From NCBI GenBank assembly GCA_018434325.1, contig JAHDPO010000007.1:1-64000 (forward strand): a stretch of DNA of 64,000 nt, given 5' to 3'. Made by a program: the position numbers and the translations under genes. This document shows, in pieces, positions 26,176 to 35,430 of the stretch (position 1 is its first letter; every line of letters starts with the position of its first letter). The DNA is from Clostridia bacterium. Lineage in GTDB: Bacteria > Bacillota > Peptococcia > DRI-13 > UBA5745. The notes beneath the pieces were generated by a model, which was not told where the DNA came from, ran no database searches, and was given only the letters and a program-made list of their open reading frames with translations.

Positions 26176-26910
26176 ATGCCTGCTATCGAAATTCGCGGCT
26201 TGACCAAGCACTTTGGAAAAACCATTGCCTTGGACGGCGTCGATTTGAGCGTGCCGGAGGGCAGTATCTACGGATTTATCGGCCCCAACGGCGCGGGCAA
26301 GTCCACCACCATCCGTACTTTGCTGGGCCTGCTGAAAAAAAACGCGGGGGAAGTCAGGCTGCTGGGCGGCGATCCTTGGAGGGACAATGTGGAGCTGCAC
26401 CGGCGTCTGGCCTATGTCCCCAGCGAAGTACAGCTCTGGGACAACATGACCGGCGGCGAGGTCATCGACTTTCTCGGGCGGCTGCGGGGAAGCTACTCCA
26501 AGGAGCGCCGGGCACAGTTCATCGAGCGCTTTGACCTGGACCCCACCAAGAAATGCAAAACCTATTCCAAGGGCAACCGCCAGAAAGTGGCGCTGATCTC
26601 GGCCTTTGTGTCCGACGTGGAGCTGCTTCTCCTCGACGAGCCCACCACCGGTCTCGATCCGCTGATGGAGGGTGTGTTCCAGCAATGCGTCAAGGAGGCG
26701 CGGGGCGCAGGCAAGACAGTGTTCCTCTCCAGCCACATTCTTTCGCAGGTGGAGGCCGTCTGCGACGAGATCGGCGTCATCCGCGCGGGCAAAATGATCA
26801 AGGAAGGAAGCATGGAGGAGCTGAAGACGCTCATCCATCAGCAGAAGCCGCCCACTCTGGAAGCCCTGTTCCTGAACTATTATATAAAGGACGCCGAAAG
26901 GGGGGCTTGA
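26176..26910 (+). CDS. ABC-2 exporter ATP-binding protein
   Basis: A 244-residue ATPase. Walker A is GPNGAGKST (about residues 36-44), the signature is degenerate as YSKGN in [14 protein letters not shown], Walker B is [13 protein letters not shown], and SSHILSQVE is the H-loop. The YSKGN signature is usual in ABC-2 drug exporters. It powers the permease encoded immediately downstream. Confidence 0.92.
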   Translation: MPAIEIRGLTKHFGKTIALDGVDLSVPEGSIYGFIGPNGAGKSTTIRTLLGLLKKNAGEVRLLGGDPWRDNVELHRRLAYVPSEVQLWDNMTGGEVIDFLGRLRGSYSKERRAQFIERFDLDPTKKCKTYSKGNRQKVALISAFVSDVELLLLDEPTTGLDPLMEGVFQQCVKEARGAGKTVFLSSHILSQVEAVCDEIGVIRAGKMIKEGSMEELKTLIHQQKPPTLEALFLNYYIKDAERGA

Positions 26911-26911
26911 T

Positions 26912-28492
26912 GTGAGGCGATATTTTCACGGTACGCTTTCTCTCATGAGATTATATATGCGGCAAAACCGCATCTTCACCCTCATTTGGCTGCTGCTGCC
27001 GGGGCTGTGGGTGGCTATCAACACGGTGTCGTCGCTGGTGCTGTTTCCCACGCAGGAGGCACTTGTTGAGATGGGCGTCAGCCTCATTGACCCGTTGACC
27101 GAGGCCATGCACGGGCCGCTGCTGGATGTTTCGGTGGCCGGATTTGTCACCTGGCGCACCAAGGTGTTTTTGGTGATGTTGGGCGGAATTTTCAGCATCG
27201 TCTACATGATTCGCCACACCCGGCTGGCCGAGGAGCAGGGCAAGCGGGAACTGCTGGGCGCCAATGTCACCGGTGGCCTTGCACCCTTGGCGGCAGCACT
27301 CGTGAACATGACTTTAACCAACGCCGTTGCGGCGGTACTGGCCATATTCGCAATGACAGCGCTTGGCCTGGGGCTTGTCGGCTCGCTGGCCCACTGCCTG
27401 GGCTTCTTTGCCGCTGCCTGTGTGCTGGGGATTCTGGCGGGAGCAGTCTCGCAGCTTTTTGTAAGCGCCACCGCGGCGCGGGGGATGTCCTTTGGGCTGC
27501 TGGGAGCTCTCTTTGGTCTGCATATTCTGTGGAACGTGAGCGGCGGACAAAATCTTCTCGCTTATCTCAACCCGCTGGAATGGTCGCTGCTGGTGCGGCC
27601 TTTTGCCGGGGAGTATTTCATTGTGCTTTTGATTCCTCTGGTGTTGGGCACGGCGCTGGCGCTGCTGTCCATGCGGCTGATGGCGCGGCGGGATGTAGGC
27701 GCGGGACTCGTGCCCCAGCGAAAGGGACGGGCCTTTGCAAAGCCGGGGTTTCGTAATCTCAGCGCCCTTGCCTGGCGCACGCAAAAGGGCCTGTTCCTCG
27801 CATGGTTTTGCTTTTACTCGATCTTTTCCTTCGCGCTAGGCTGTGCCAGTTACCTGATGGTGAGCGCCGTCAGCTCCGCGGAGGCTCTGGCAGGCCTAAT
27901 CGAGCGGCTGGGCGGTATCGACCGGGCATTTTTGTCGCTGATGCTGTATGTTTTCGGAATGCTGATCTCCGTCTATGTGATGATGTCCGCGGGCATCCTG
28001 CGCCGGGAGGAGACTGCCAAGGGAGAGACGGTGTTGTCTATGCCAGTGCGGCGGGAGCAACTGGTACTCAGCCATATGGTCTACATCTTCGGCGGTACGG
28101 CGGCCATTCTGCTGATGTCCGGCTTCTGCGTTGGACTGGGCGCGGTGGTGGGCACGGGAGACAAAAGCGCACTTGCCCGCCTCTTCGTTGAGATGGCGAG
28201 GATGGTTCCGGCGGCCTGGGCAATTGGGGGCGTAGCCCTGCTGCTCTTCGGCGCGCTGCCAAGGTGGATGACCGGGATCAGCTACGGCCTGCTCACCCTA
28301 TTCGTCTTGATGGAAATTTTCTGGGAGCAGCAGCAGATTCCCGTAGCGCTCTACGCTCTTTCGCCTTTCTCATGGATCACGCCGCTCAAAGCCGTCCAGC
28401 CGACGGCCGCGCCGCTGGTGCTGTGCATTGCCGCCGCACTGCTGGCGGGGGCGGGGATATTGCTGTTTCGGCGGAGAGACGCGGCTATATAA
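26912..28492 (+). CDS. ABC-2 exporter permease (polyketide-exporter type)
   Basis: A 526-residue membrane protein with about 12 hydrophobic segments in two similar halves, beginning MRRYFHGTLSLMRLYMRQNR. The first half includes IVYMIRHTRLAEEQGKRELL and the second RREETAKGETVLSMPVRREQ, the cytoplasmic motif repeated in TnrB/COG3559 exporters. GTG start, one base after the ATPase stop. With the ATPase it probably exports an antibiotic-like compound. Confidence 0.85.
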   Translation: MRRYFHGTLSLMRLYMRQNRIFTLIWLLLPGLWVAINTVSSLVLFPTQEALVEMGVSLIDPLTEAMHGPLLDVSVAGFVTWRTKVFLVMLGGIFSIVYMIRHTRLAEEQGKRELLGANVTGGLAPLAAALVNMTLTNAVAAVLAIFAMTALGLGLVGSLAHCLGFFAAACVLGILAGAVSQLFVSATAARGMSFGLLGALFGLHILWNVSGGQNLLAYLNPLEWSLLVRPFAGEYFIVLLIPLVLGTALALLSMRLMARRDVGAGLVPQRKGRAFAKPGFRNLSALAWRTQKGLFLAWFCFYSIFSFALGCASYLMVSAVSSAEALAGLIERLGGIDRAFLSLMLYVFGMLISVYVMMSAGILRREETAKGETVLSMPVRREQLVLSHMVYIFGGTAAILLMSGFCVGLGAVVGTGDKSALARLFVEMARMVPAAWAIGGVALLLFGALPRWMTGISYGLLTLFVLMEIFWEQQQIPVALYALSPFSWITPLKAVQPTAAPLVLCIAAALLAGAGILLFRRRDAAI

Positions 28493-28510
28493 CGTCTGGA
28501 AATATGAGAC

Positions 28511-28551
28511 AAAAAAGCAGAACGGGAGCGCAAATCCCGTTCTGCTTTTTT
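28511..28551 (+). terminator. Terminator of the ABC exporter operon
   Basis: AAAAAAGCAGAACGGGA pairs with TCCCGTTCTGCTTTTTT around GCGCAAA. A near-perfect factor-independent terminator. Confidence 0.92.
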
Positions 28552-28623
28552 GCATTGGTATGGATTGTCACTTCATCCTGCGTTGGAAGATTCCTTTTTG
28601 ATGCCTGGTCTTACCACTTTATA

Positions 28624-28674
28624 TTGACTGAATCAGTCAATAGTGCTACAATGAAAATTGACCAAAACAGTCAA
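28624..28674 (+). promoter_or_regulatory. Promoter flanked by twin operators (tetR-rph-MFS operon)
   Basis: TTGACTGAATCAGTCAA (28624-28640, perfect palindrome) and TTGACCAAAACAGTCAA (28658-28674) flank the -10 TACAAT (28647-28652). The -35 TTGACT lies inside the first operator, 17 bp from the -10. The layout copies that of the preceding tetR gene with a different operator sequence. Confidence 0.85.
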
Positions 28675-28687
28675 TGAGGTGATGAAA

Positions 28688-29287
28688 ATGCAGGAGCTTC
28701 ATATTCCGGAGGATAAAAAGCAGCGGATTATCCGCTCAGCCATGGAGCATTTCGCAAAAAACGGCTATAAAAAGGCAACGATGGATGAAATCGTCGCGGC
28801 GGCGGACATCTCCAAGGGATTAATTTTCCACTATTTTGGCAACAAGGAAAAGCTGTACCTCTATCTCTATGAATTTGCTTATGGACTTGTATATGACCGC
28901 ATCGTGAAATCTTTCGAGCGGGAAGATCTGTTTGAGCGTATCCGCGAGTCGGAGCAGATCAAACTGGCTGTGGTGAGCGAGTATCCTTATGTGTTGGACT
29001 TTCTTCTCTCAGTGCGCAAAGAAACGGACGAATCGCTGCGGGAAGCAATCTCCCAGGTCAAGGTGGAGCACTTTCCGCCGTGGAAGGAAACCTTTTTGCC
29101 GGGACTGGATGCTTCCAAGCTGCGGGAGGGGATTGATCTTGAGAAAGTAATTAAAATTATTTCGTGGGCTACCGACGGACTTCTGGCTGAGCGCAGGGAG
29201 AACTTTGTGTTGAAAGAGGTCTTTGCGGAGATGGATGAATATCTGGACTTAATGCGTAAAGCGTTTTATAAGGAGGAGTATCAATGA
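28688..29287 (+). CDS. TetR-family repressor
   Basis: A 199-residue regulator. HTH: KQRIIRSAMEHFAKNGYKKA, then IVAAADISKGLIFHYFGNK and EKLYLYLYEF. ATG 28688 is chosen because GAGGTG ends six bases before it; upstream start codons fall in the operator or touch the ribosome site. It overlaps the rifamycin-phosphotransferase-like gene by four bases (ATGA). It resembles the TetR at 25534 in its C-terminal ending (LMRKAFYK versus LRKCFYK). Confidence 0.9.
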   Translation: MQELHIPEDKKQRIIRSAMEHFAKNGYKKATMDEIVAAADISKGLIFHYFGNKEKLYLYLYEFAYGLVYDRIVKSFEREDLFERIRESEQIKLAVVSEYPYVLDFLLSVRKETDESLREAISQVKVEHFPPWKETFLPGLDASKLREGIDLEKVIKIISWATDGLLAERRENFVLKEVFAEMDEYLDLMRKAFYKEEYQ

Positions 29288-31800
29288 GTATGCTTTTGAA
29301 CCTGAGCGATAGCGTTGCCAGAGAACTCTCCCTCACCGGCGGTAAGGGCGCGAGCCTGAGCAGGTTGGCCGCCATGGAGGACATCCATGTGCCCGGCGGC
29401 TTTGTCGTCACCACCGATGCCTTCCGGGAGCTTTGTGCCAGCGTGGTTGCGCCCCGGATCAAAGCGCTGCAGGCGGCCTCGACTTCGGCAGAGCTTGTCC
29501 GGGCGGGCGCCGAAATCCGGCAGGCGATCCGGAATATCCCCATCCCAGAGGACTTTTTACGGGAGCTTAAGACAATGCTGGCGGGCTATCCCCCGGACAC
29601 CCTCTTTGCGGTGCGTTCCTCGGCCACGGCGGAGGACCTGCCCGACGCGTCCTTTGCGGGACAGCAGGACAGCTATCTGAACGTAGGCGCCGTCGACGTC
29701 CCCCGCGCTGTGATGGACTGCTTTGCCTCGCTGTACAACGACAGGGCGGTGGCGTACCGCATGAAAAACGGCTACCGCCACGAGGATGTGGCCATCGCCG
29801 TGGTGGTGCAGGAAATGGTTCCCTCCCAGATCTCGGGCGTGCTGTTTACCGCCGACCCCATGACCTCCGACCGGCTTACCTGTGTCGTCGAGGCGGTAGT
29901 GGGACTGGGCGAGGAGCTGGTATCGGGGCGCAAAACGCCCTTTACCTGGCGGCTGAGGGGCGGGAAAATCAAAGCGGACAGCAAGGCCGCGCCACCCCTC
30001 ACAGAGGATGGGGTGCAGGAACTTGCCGCCATCGGCAAGCGGATCGAGGCCGCCTTCGGCGCGCCCCAGGACATCGAGTGGTGCTGTGTGGACGGACGGT
30101 TTTCCATCGTGCAGTCCCGGGCGATCACCACGCTGTATCCCGTGCCGGAGAGCAGGGACGGCCTCAAGCGAGTCTTTGTATCCGCGGGACACATGCAAAT
30201 GATGACCGACGTAATGCTGCCGCTGGGCATGTCCTTCATGAAGCTGATCGCCCTTTTCCGGATGGTGGAGATGGGCGGTCGGCTGTATATCGACGTCACC
30301 CACGACATGAAGACCGCCTACGGCAAAAAGATGATCCGCACCAAACTTTCCGCCACCGACCCGCTGACCCATCAGGCCATAGAAGAAGTGCTGGCGCGTA
30401 AAGATTACATCCGCAGCATTCCCAAGGGCCCCGGCAGCTTCTCCACCTTCAGCGGCTGGCTGCCCATCGTCCGAGAGGGTATCCGGCTCTACCGGCGGGG
30501 CGACCCCGCCGATATCCACCGCTATATCGACCGCATGCAGGGCCTTGTCGCCCGGCTGGAGGAGAGGCTGGAACCTCTTTCCGGAATAGCGGCCATCGAA
30601 GCCATTTTGGAGGATCAAAAGCAGCTTTCCGAAATCATTTACGACGCCTCCGGCTTTGGAATGGTGCTGGCAACCCAGTTTATTATCCAAAAAATTGACG
30701 CCATGGGCAAAACACTCACGGGTGAGGAGAACATCAGCAATCGCCTTTCCAAATCGGTGGAGCATAACCCCACCTCCGAAATGGGGCTTGCCCTGAACGA
30801 GGTAGCCGATTTGGCCCGGGACTACCCGGCGGTAGTGCGGTATCTGGAAGCGGCTGGGGAGGCCTTTTCTATGGAGGAGCTACGCCGGGCGGAGGGTGGA
30901 AATACTGTTGCAAACGCATTTGAGGCGTTTCTACGGCAATATGGGATGCGGGCCACCGGCGAGATTGACATCTCCAAGACCCGCTTTAGGGAAAATCCCG
31001 CCGAACTGGTGGGCGCCATTCTCACCAACATCCGCACCTTACCAAAGGGGTACGGCAAGTCCTCCTTTGAGCAGGGCCGCAGAGAGATGGAGGCCCTGAC
31101 AGAAGAACTGACAGCGCTGGCACAGCAAAAACTGGGCGCTCACAAAACAAAAAAGCTGCGCCGCTACATCTCCTTTTTCCGCAATTATGTGGGGACGCGG
31201 GAATATCCCAAGTACTTCTGGATTTGCCGTTACGACGTATACAAAAGGGCAATTATGCGAGAGGCAAAGCGCCTTGCGGAGCAGGGCGTTCTGCAAGCCC
31301 CCGGCGACATCTTCTACCTGTATCTTGAAGAGCTTCAGGAGGCCGTCCGGATCGGCCGGGTGGATTACGCCATCATCGACCGCCGCAAAAAAGACTATGC
31401 CCACTTTCGCAGTCTTACCCCTCCCCGGGTCATGTTTTCGGACGGCGAGGTGCCGGAGATGGCGTATCAGAAGGAAATTCCCGTCGGGGCGCTGCCCGGC
31501 TTGGGTGTCTCTTCCGGTGTGGTGGAAGGTCGCGCCCGTGTGATCCAATCCATTGAGGATGCGGTGATGGAAAAGGGGGATATTCTGGTGACCTCCTTCA
31601 CCGACCCCAGCTGGACGCCGGTGTTCGTCTCCATTGCGGGGCTGGTCACCGAGGTGGGCGGCATGATGACCCACGGCGCGGTCATCACCCGGGAGTACGG
31701 CCTGCCCGCCGTAGTGGGCGTTGTTGGCGCGATCAGGAGCATTCGGGACGGCGATCGCATTCGGGTAAACGGCGACAAGGGTTATGTGGAAATCCTTTGA
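29284..31800 (+). CDS. rph: Rifamycin phosphotransferase-like (RPH) dikinase
   Basis: An 838-residue dikinase-type enzyme. N-terminal ATP-grasp domain: LTGGKGASLSRL, VRSSATAEDLPDASFAGQQD and QDIEWCCVDGRFSIVQSRAI. The middle domain contains GHMQMMTDVMLPLGMS. A C-terminal phosphohistidine domain carries GGMMTHGAVITREYGLPAVV (His about 797). PEP synthase has a further C-terminal TIM barrel, which is absent here. Nucleotide-binding, middle domain, then swivelling His domain is the order known for RPH, which inactivates rifampicin by phosphorylation. The drug specificity is inference. Confidence 0.75.
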   Translation: MSMLLNLSDSVARELSLTGGKGASLSRLAAMEDIHVPGGFVVTTDAFRELCASVVAPRIKALQAASTSAELVRAGAEIRQAIRNIPIPEDFLRELKTMLAGYPPDTLFAVRSSATAEDLPDASFAGQQDSYLNVGAVDVPRAVMDCFASLYNDRAVAYRMKNGYRHEDVAIAVVVQEMVPSQISGVLFTADPMTSDRLTCVVEAVVGLGEELVSGRKTPFTWRLRGGKIKADSKAAPPLTEDGVQELAAIGKRIEAAFGAPQDIEWCCVDGRFSIVQSRAITTLYPVPESRDGLKRVFVSAGHMQMMTDVMLPLGMSFMKLIALFRMVEMGGRLYIDVTHDMKTAYGKKMIRTKLSATDPLTHQAIEEVLARKDYIRSIPKGPGSFSTFSGWLPIVREGIRLYRRGDPADIHRYIDRMQGLVARLEERLEPLSGIAAIEAILEDQKQLSEIIYDASGFGMVLATQFIIQKIDAMGKTLTGEENISNRLSKSVEHNPTSEMGLALNEVADLARDYPAVVRYLEAAGEAFSMEELRRAEGGNTVANAFEAFLRQYGMRATGEIDISKTRFRENPAELVGAILTNIRTLPKGYGKSSFEQGRREMEALTEELTALAQQKLGAHKTKKLRRYISFFRNYVGTREYPKYFWICRYDVYKRAIMREAKRLAEQGVLQAPGDIFYLYLEELQEAVRIGRVDYAIIDRRKKDYAHFRSLTPPRVMFSDGEVPEMAYQKEIPVGALPGLGVSSGVVEGRARVIQSIEDAVMEKGDILVTSFTDPSWTPVFVSIAGLVTEVGGMMTHGAVITREYGLPAVVGVVGAIRSIRDGDRIRVNGDKGYVEIL

Positions 31801-31825
31801 AACAGAAGAAAAAGGAGCGGCGGAC

Positions 31826-33079
31826 GTGAAGGAGAAACGAAATCCCTTTAATAAAAACCTGTTGCTCCTTTTGTGGGGCCGAATGGTTTCCGACACCGGC
31901 TCCCGCATCCAGCTCATCGTCATACCCCTCTATATTCTGGACACGGGGGGATCCGCCGCCACAGTCGGCCTTTTCACCTTTTTGTCCATTGTCCCTGCGC
32001 TGCTCATCTACCCTCTGGCCGGGGTGCTGGGAGACCGGTGGAACCGCAAAACCATCATGGTGACAACCGACCTCCTCAGCGGAGGGGTCATTCTGCTTCT
32101 GGCTTTTTTGTCCCAAATGGGCAGGATGTCTCTGGGAATGATGCTGTGTGCACAGGCGCTGATTGCACTTCTAAACGGCTTATTTGACCCGGCCACCAAG
32201 GGAATTCTGCCCCAGCTGGTCAACAGAGAACACCTTTCCCAAGCCAATTCCGCCCTATACTCCATGCGGACCCTTTCCGGGCTGGCCGGGCCGGTGATTG
32301 GGACGGCATTCTATACTGCGTTTGGGATTTCCATCCTGTTTTTCATCAATGGAGTTTCCTTTCTGCTATCCGGCATCAGCGAGATGTTCATCCAATACAG
32401 CCACTATCGTGCCGGGGAAAAGCAAGGGGTATTGTCGGCTTTGCACGAGGGCGGACAGTTTGTGCTGGGTCAACCGGCTATCCGCAACCTGTGCCTGTCT
32501 CTGCTGGCAATTTATGCCCTTGCAATGCCCATGTTCCAGGTACTGCTGCCCCTGCTGTTCCGCACCCGGCTTTCCTATACCGATACCCAATACGGTCTGC
32601 TGCAAATAGTGATCATGCTGGGGGCGCTGCCGGGCGGCATTCTGACCGGTGTGTTGTTCGGCAAAGCGGGGCAGGAGCGCAGTGCACTCAAACTGGGACT
32701 GATGTTGTTGATAGGAAGCTCGGTTTTATCTGCACTCTTGGTGATACCGGATATACTGACCGTTCTGGGCACTGATACACTGCTCTACCTGGGTCTTATC
32801 TCCGGGGCGGCGGGGGTGCTCAGTGCAGCGGTTATGTTTCTCAATGTGCCTCTGCAAACCGTGATGCAGAGGCAGACGCCGGAGCCGCTTTTGTCTCGGG
32901 TGTTTTCTGTGGTAGGGCTCATTACCAAGGGCGGGCTGCCCTTCGGCGCGCTGCTGTACGGCGTGGCGCTCGACCGGCTGGCGCTCCATGTGGCGGCGAT
33001 TCTCTTCACAGCGCTCACCGTGCTGGTTTCGCTTCTGTTTCTCGCCGGGTTCAGCTCATACGCTTTTGACGAACCATAA
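31826..33079 (+). CDS. MFS drug exporter (DHA3-like, 12 TMS)
   Basis: A 417-residue transporter: NLLLLLWGRMVSDTGSRIQL at the start, loop motif GVLGDRWNRKTIM (about residues 63-75), NGLFDPATKGILPQLV and about 12 hydrophobic segments, as in MefA/Bcr-like macrolide exporters. The GTG start 31826 has AAAGGAG upstream; an ATG at 31784 lies inside rph without a ribosome site. It probably exports the compound that the TetR senses. Confidence 0.85.
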   Translation: MKEKRNPFNKNLLLLLWGRMVSDTGSRIQLIVIPLYILDTGGSAATVGLFTFLSIVPALLIYPLAGVLGDRWNRKTIMVTTDLLSGGVILLLAFLSQMGRMSLGMMLCAQALIALLNGLFDPATKGILPQLVNREHLSQANSALYSMRTLSGLAGPVIGTAFYTAFGISILFFINGVSFLLSGISEMFIQYSHYRAGEKQGVLSALHEGGQFVLGQPAIRNLCLSLLAIYALAMPMFQVLLPLLFRTRLSYTDTQYGLLQIVIMLGALPGGILTGVLFGKAGQERSALKLGLMLLIGSSVLSALLVIPDILTVLGTDTLLYLGLISGAAGVLSAAVMFLNVPLQTVMQRQTPEPLLSRVFSVVGLITKGGLPFGALLYGVALDRLALHVAAILFTALTVLVSLLFLAGFSSYAFDEP

Positions 33080-33144
33080 ATACCGGCATTCTATAAATAC
33101 GCTCAAAGAAAAAGCATTCAAAGTAAGCAATCACAACGGCAAAC

Positions 33145-33184
33145 AAAAGCAACCGGAGCCAATTATCGGTTCCGGTTGCTTCTT
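33145..33184. terminator. Bidirectional terminator after the resistance block
   Basis: AAAAGCAACCGGA pairs with TCCGGTTGCTTCTT. It separates the MFS gene from the convergent hydrolase remnant. Confidence 0.8.
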
Positions 33185-33199
33185 GAATCCGTATTCGGT

Positions 33200-33736
33200 T
33201 TACCTCATCATTCTGTCAGCCAACCAGTCGGCCGCATAAGAAGCCACCGTGTCGTCATAGTCGTCGCCGCAGTGCATCACTCCCGGAATCTCGTAGTATT
33301 CCTTGTCCTTGCTGGACGCCATGCTATAAATTGCTTTAGCGCCCGCGATACCGCAGACCATATCCTGCTCAGTGTGCTGTACCAGAAGCGGAACCGTGAT
33401 TTGATGCAGATAGGGCTCAATGTTCATCTGCCGGCTGATTTCCGCGGCCTTTTCCTCGTCGTACTCGTTGAACTTCACCTTGAAGTTGCGCAAATAAGCG
33501 TGATTTCGGGGCAAGGTCAGCTGGTCGGTCTAAGAGCAGCCCCCGCGGACAATGACCGCCTCGATCTCATCATTCAGGAAGCAGGCGCAGCGGCCGGCCA
33601 GGTACCCGCCATAACTGATACCCTGCAAAGCGATGCGATTGCCGACGCGGCTGTAACGGACCCTTAGATGAAAGGAGCCGTCTCATTTTGATAAGCCCAT
33701 GTAGTCCAGGGCCACACCTATGGCCAAAGCCGTACG
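33200..33736 (-). pseudogene. Alpha/beta hydrolase remnant with two in-frame stops
   Basis: One frame contains the nucleophile elbow RIALQGISYGGYLAGR, AVIVRGGCS, the lid region NFKVKFNEYDEE and the late VPLLVQHTEQDMVCG with DxMV, then GVMHCGDDYDD (catalytic His), as in the FrsA/dienelactone-hydrolase-like group. It is broken by TGA (33683-33685) and TAG (33530-33532). The N-terminal half is missing and the frame fades into an inverted-repeat element near 33.75 kb. Non-functional. Confidence 0.75.
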
Positions 33737-33757
33737 GTTAAGACGCATTCCTTTGTG

Positions 33758-33926
33758 TTCAAAATTGCAGATTTTACACCTCATTTTGTTGTTAAAACAA
33801 CATTTGCGTTTCCTTTTCAGGTTAAAATCGGGTCTCAAATCGTCCATAAGAGTGGTTTGACCCTTTAAACCGGCGAATTTGAGAAGTTAGCCGCCCCATG
33901 AAGGTGTAAAAGCTGCAAATTTGAGA
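33758..33926. repeat. Inverted-repeat element of about 169 bp
   Basis: The left arm (33758-33784, containing CAAAATTGCAGATTTTACAC) and right arm (33898-33926, containing GTGTAAAAGCTGCAAATTTG) are inverted copies with few differences. An inner pair GGGTCTCAAA/TTTGACCC is also present. The style resembles the 15.0 and 37.4 kb elements but the sequence differs. It abuts the truncated end of the hydrolase. No convincing gene is present in 33737-33963. Confidence 0.6.
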
Positions 33927-33963
33927 CAGCCCTTCTGCTTTTGCTATGTAATCAGCCTGTGGC

Positions 33964-35430
33964 TCATACGGGATCATAAACGCCCTGCCAGGCCTCTGCT
34001 TTCCTGTCGGATTTGCCGGTGATCTTTACCGGCAGCAGGCGGCCTTTGACCGAGGCGGTTTCCGGCAGTGCCTCCGGTAGTTGAAAGACCACTTCCAAAT
34101 AATTATCGCTGTGGCCAGACCAAAAGCCGCCGCCGATTTCTTCTTCCGCTAATACCCATTGCCGCCGGCCCAGCCAGCCGGCGCCATAATCGTCTTGAAG
34201 CTTTTGCCCCAAAGTAATCAGGGCCTTGCTCCGCTCCTCTTTTACAGCCTTAGGCACCTGATCCGCCATATCGGCTGCCGGGGTACCGGGACGCCGGGAA
34301 TAAGCAAAGACATGAAGGCGGCTGAAGGCCATCTCCTCCACAAAAGCCAGGCATTGCCGAAAATCCTCCTCAGTCTCTCCGGGAAAGCCCACCATTACAT
34401 CGGTAGTCAAGGCGATATCCGGAATAGCACCTCTGATCTCCGCCGCCTTTGCCCGAAAATCCGCCGTCAGATAAGGCCTGTTCATAGCCTTCAGGATAGA
34501 GTCTGTACCGCTTTGGAGGGGTAAATGCAGATGCTTGCAGGCATTAGGATAATCCCGAATCAGGCCGATGAGCCTTGCCGTGGCCTCCATCGGCTCCAGG
34601 GAACCCAAGCGAAAGCGCACCTGAGGATAAGCCGCCAGCAGCTGCTCCAATACGACAGATAGCTGATCCTGCTTGCCGGTTTCCCAGCCGTATGCCCCCA
34701 GGTGGATGCCCAGAAGCACCACCTCCCGCAAGCCTTGCTCCGCCAGCTCGCCCACCCGCTCCAGGGCTTTGGCCGCCGGCAGGCTTTGCCATTCCCGGCG
34801 CACATAAGGAATGATACAATAACTGCAAAATTGGCGGCAGCCGTCCTGCAGCTTCAAGGTGGCTCTGGTTCGGTCCAAGCCCTTCAGCAAAAGAGGCGAA
34901 AGGGCCTCCTCATGAGGCATGGCAGAAGGCAGTGCCATAGACGCAGCAGGCGCAGACGCAGCAGGCGCAGACGCAGCTGCCGATCCTGCCGCCGCAGACG
35001 CAGCTGCCGACCCTGCCGCCGCAGCCGCAACAGCCGCAGACGCAGCACAAACGCATGGATCAATCTCCTGCGGCAAAGTCTTTTCCTGCCAGAGCTCTTC
35101 CACCAAGTCCGGCAGCTCTTCTTTTCTCCGGTTGCCCAGCACCAAATCAATTTCCTTGATTGCCGCCAGCTCTCCTGCACCGCTTTCCGCATAACAGCCG
35201 GTGACGATCAGCAAAGCCCGGGGATTGCTTTTTTTGGCTGCTCTGATCATCTTGCGGGACTTCTGGTCCGCCGCCTGGGTAACTGTGCAGGTATTAATAA
35301 TATAAGCTGCCGCCGGCTGATCAAAATCCACCGGCTGCCAGCCCTTGTGCCGGAAAGCGTCCAGTATGGCCTGGCTTTCTCCCTGGTTCACCTTGCAGCC
35401 CAGGGTATAAATAGCAATCGTCTTATTCAA
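33964..35430 (-). CDS. mtaB: tRNA t6A37 methylthiotransferase MtaB with Ala-rich insertion
   Basis: A 488-residue radical-SAM enzyme that converts t6A37 to ms2t6A in tRNA. The N-terminal cluster cysteines are C12 (LGCKVNQGES), C48 (NTCTVT) and C79 (VTGCYAES). The radical SAM motif is CRQFCSYC (198-205) and the TRAM domain is C-terminal. Residues 129-170 are an Ala/Ser/Pro-only tract absent from normal MtaB (about 430-450 residues). TTG start with GGGAGG upstream, overlapping rsmE by eight bases. Confidence 0.92.
   Translation of the reverse strand: MNKTIAIYTLGCKVNQGESQAILDAFRHKGWQPVDFDQPAAAYIINTCTVTQAADQKSRKMIRAAKKSNPRALLIVTGCYAESGAGELAAIKEIDLVLGNRRKEELPDLVEELWQEKTLPQEIDPCVCAASAAVAAAAAGSAAASAAAGSAAASAPAASAPAASMALPSAMPHEEALSPLLLKGLDRTRATLKLQDGCRQFCSYCIIPYVRREWQSLPAAKALERVGELAEQGLREVVLLGIHLGAYGWETGKQDQLSVVLEQLLAAYPQVRFRLGSLEPMEATARLIGLIRDYPNACKHLHLPLQSGTDSILKAMNRPYLTADFRAKAAEIRGAIPDIALTTDVMVGFPGETEEDFRQCLAFVEEMAFSRLHVFAYSRRPGTPAADMADQVPKAVKEERSKALITLGQKLQDDYGAGWLGRRQWVLAEEEIGGGFWSGHSDNYLEVVFQLPEALPETASVKGRLLPVKITGKSDRKAEAWQGVYDPV

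Noticed and set aside
25708-26838. 376-residue open frame on the minus strand
   Set aside because: Antisense of tetR and the ABC ATPase gene, with no family motifs or ribosome site.
29557-30765. 402-residue open frame on the minus strand
   Set aside because: Mirror of the high-GC rph gene; low-complexity His/Gly composition and no motifs.
9687-33532. Pyrrolysine decoding of in-frame TAG codons (9687-9689, 33530-33532)
   Set aside because: The hydrolase also has an in-frame TGA and lacks its N-terminus, so it is decay. M20 peptidases have no known pyrrolysine, and no pylT or pylS is in the window.
33683-33888. 67-codon Cys/Lys-rich frame (KRKCCFNNKMRCKICNF)
   Set aside because: It runs through the inverted-repeat arm, has no ribosome site, and its end is the hydrolase remnant frame; probably chance.
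34921-35046. CRISPR-like repeat tract
   Set aside because: Short, in-frame, without spacers of constant length; it is an Ala-rich coding expansion in mtaB.
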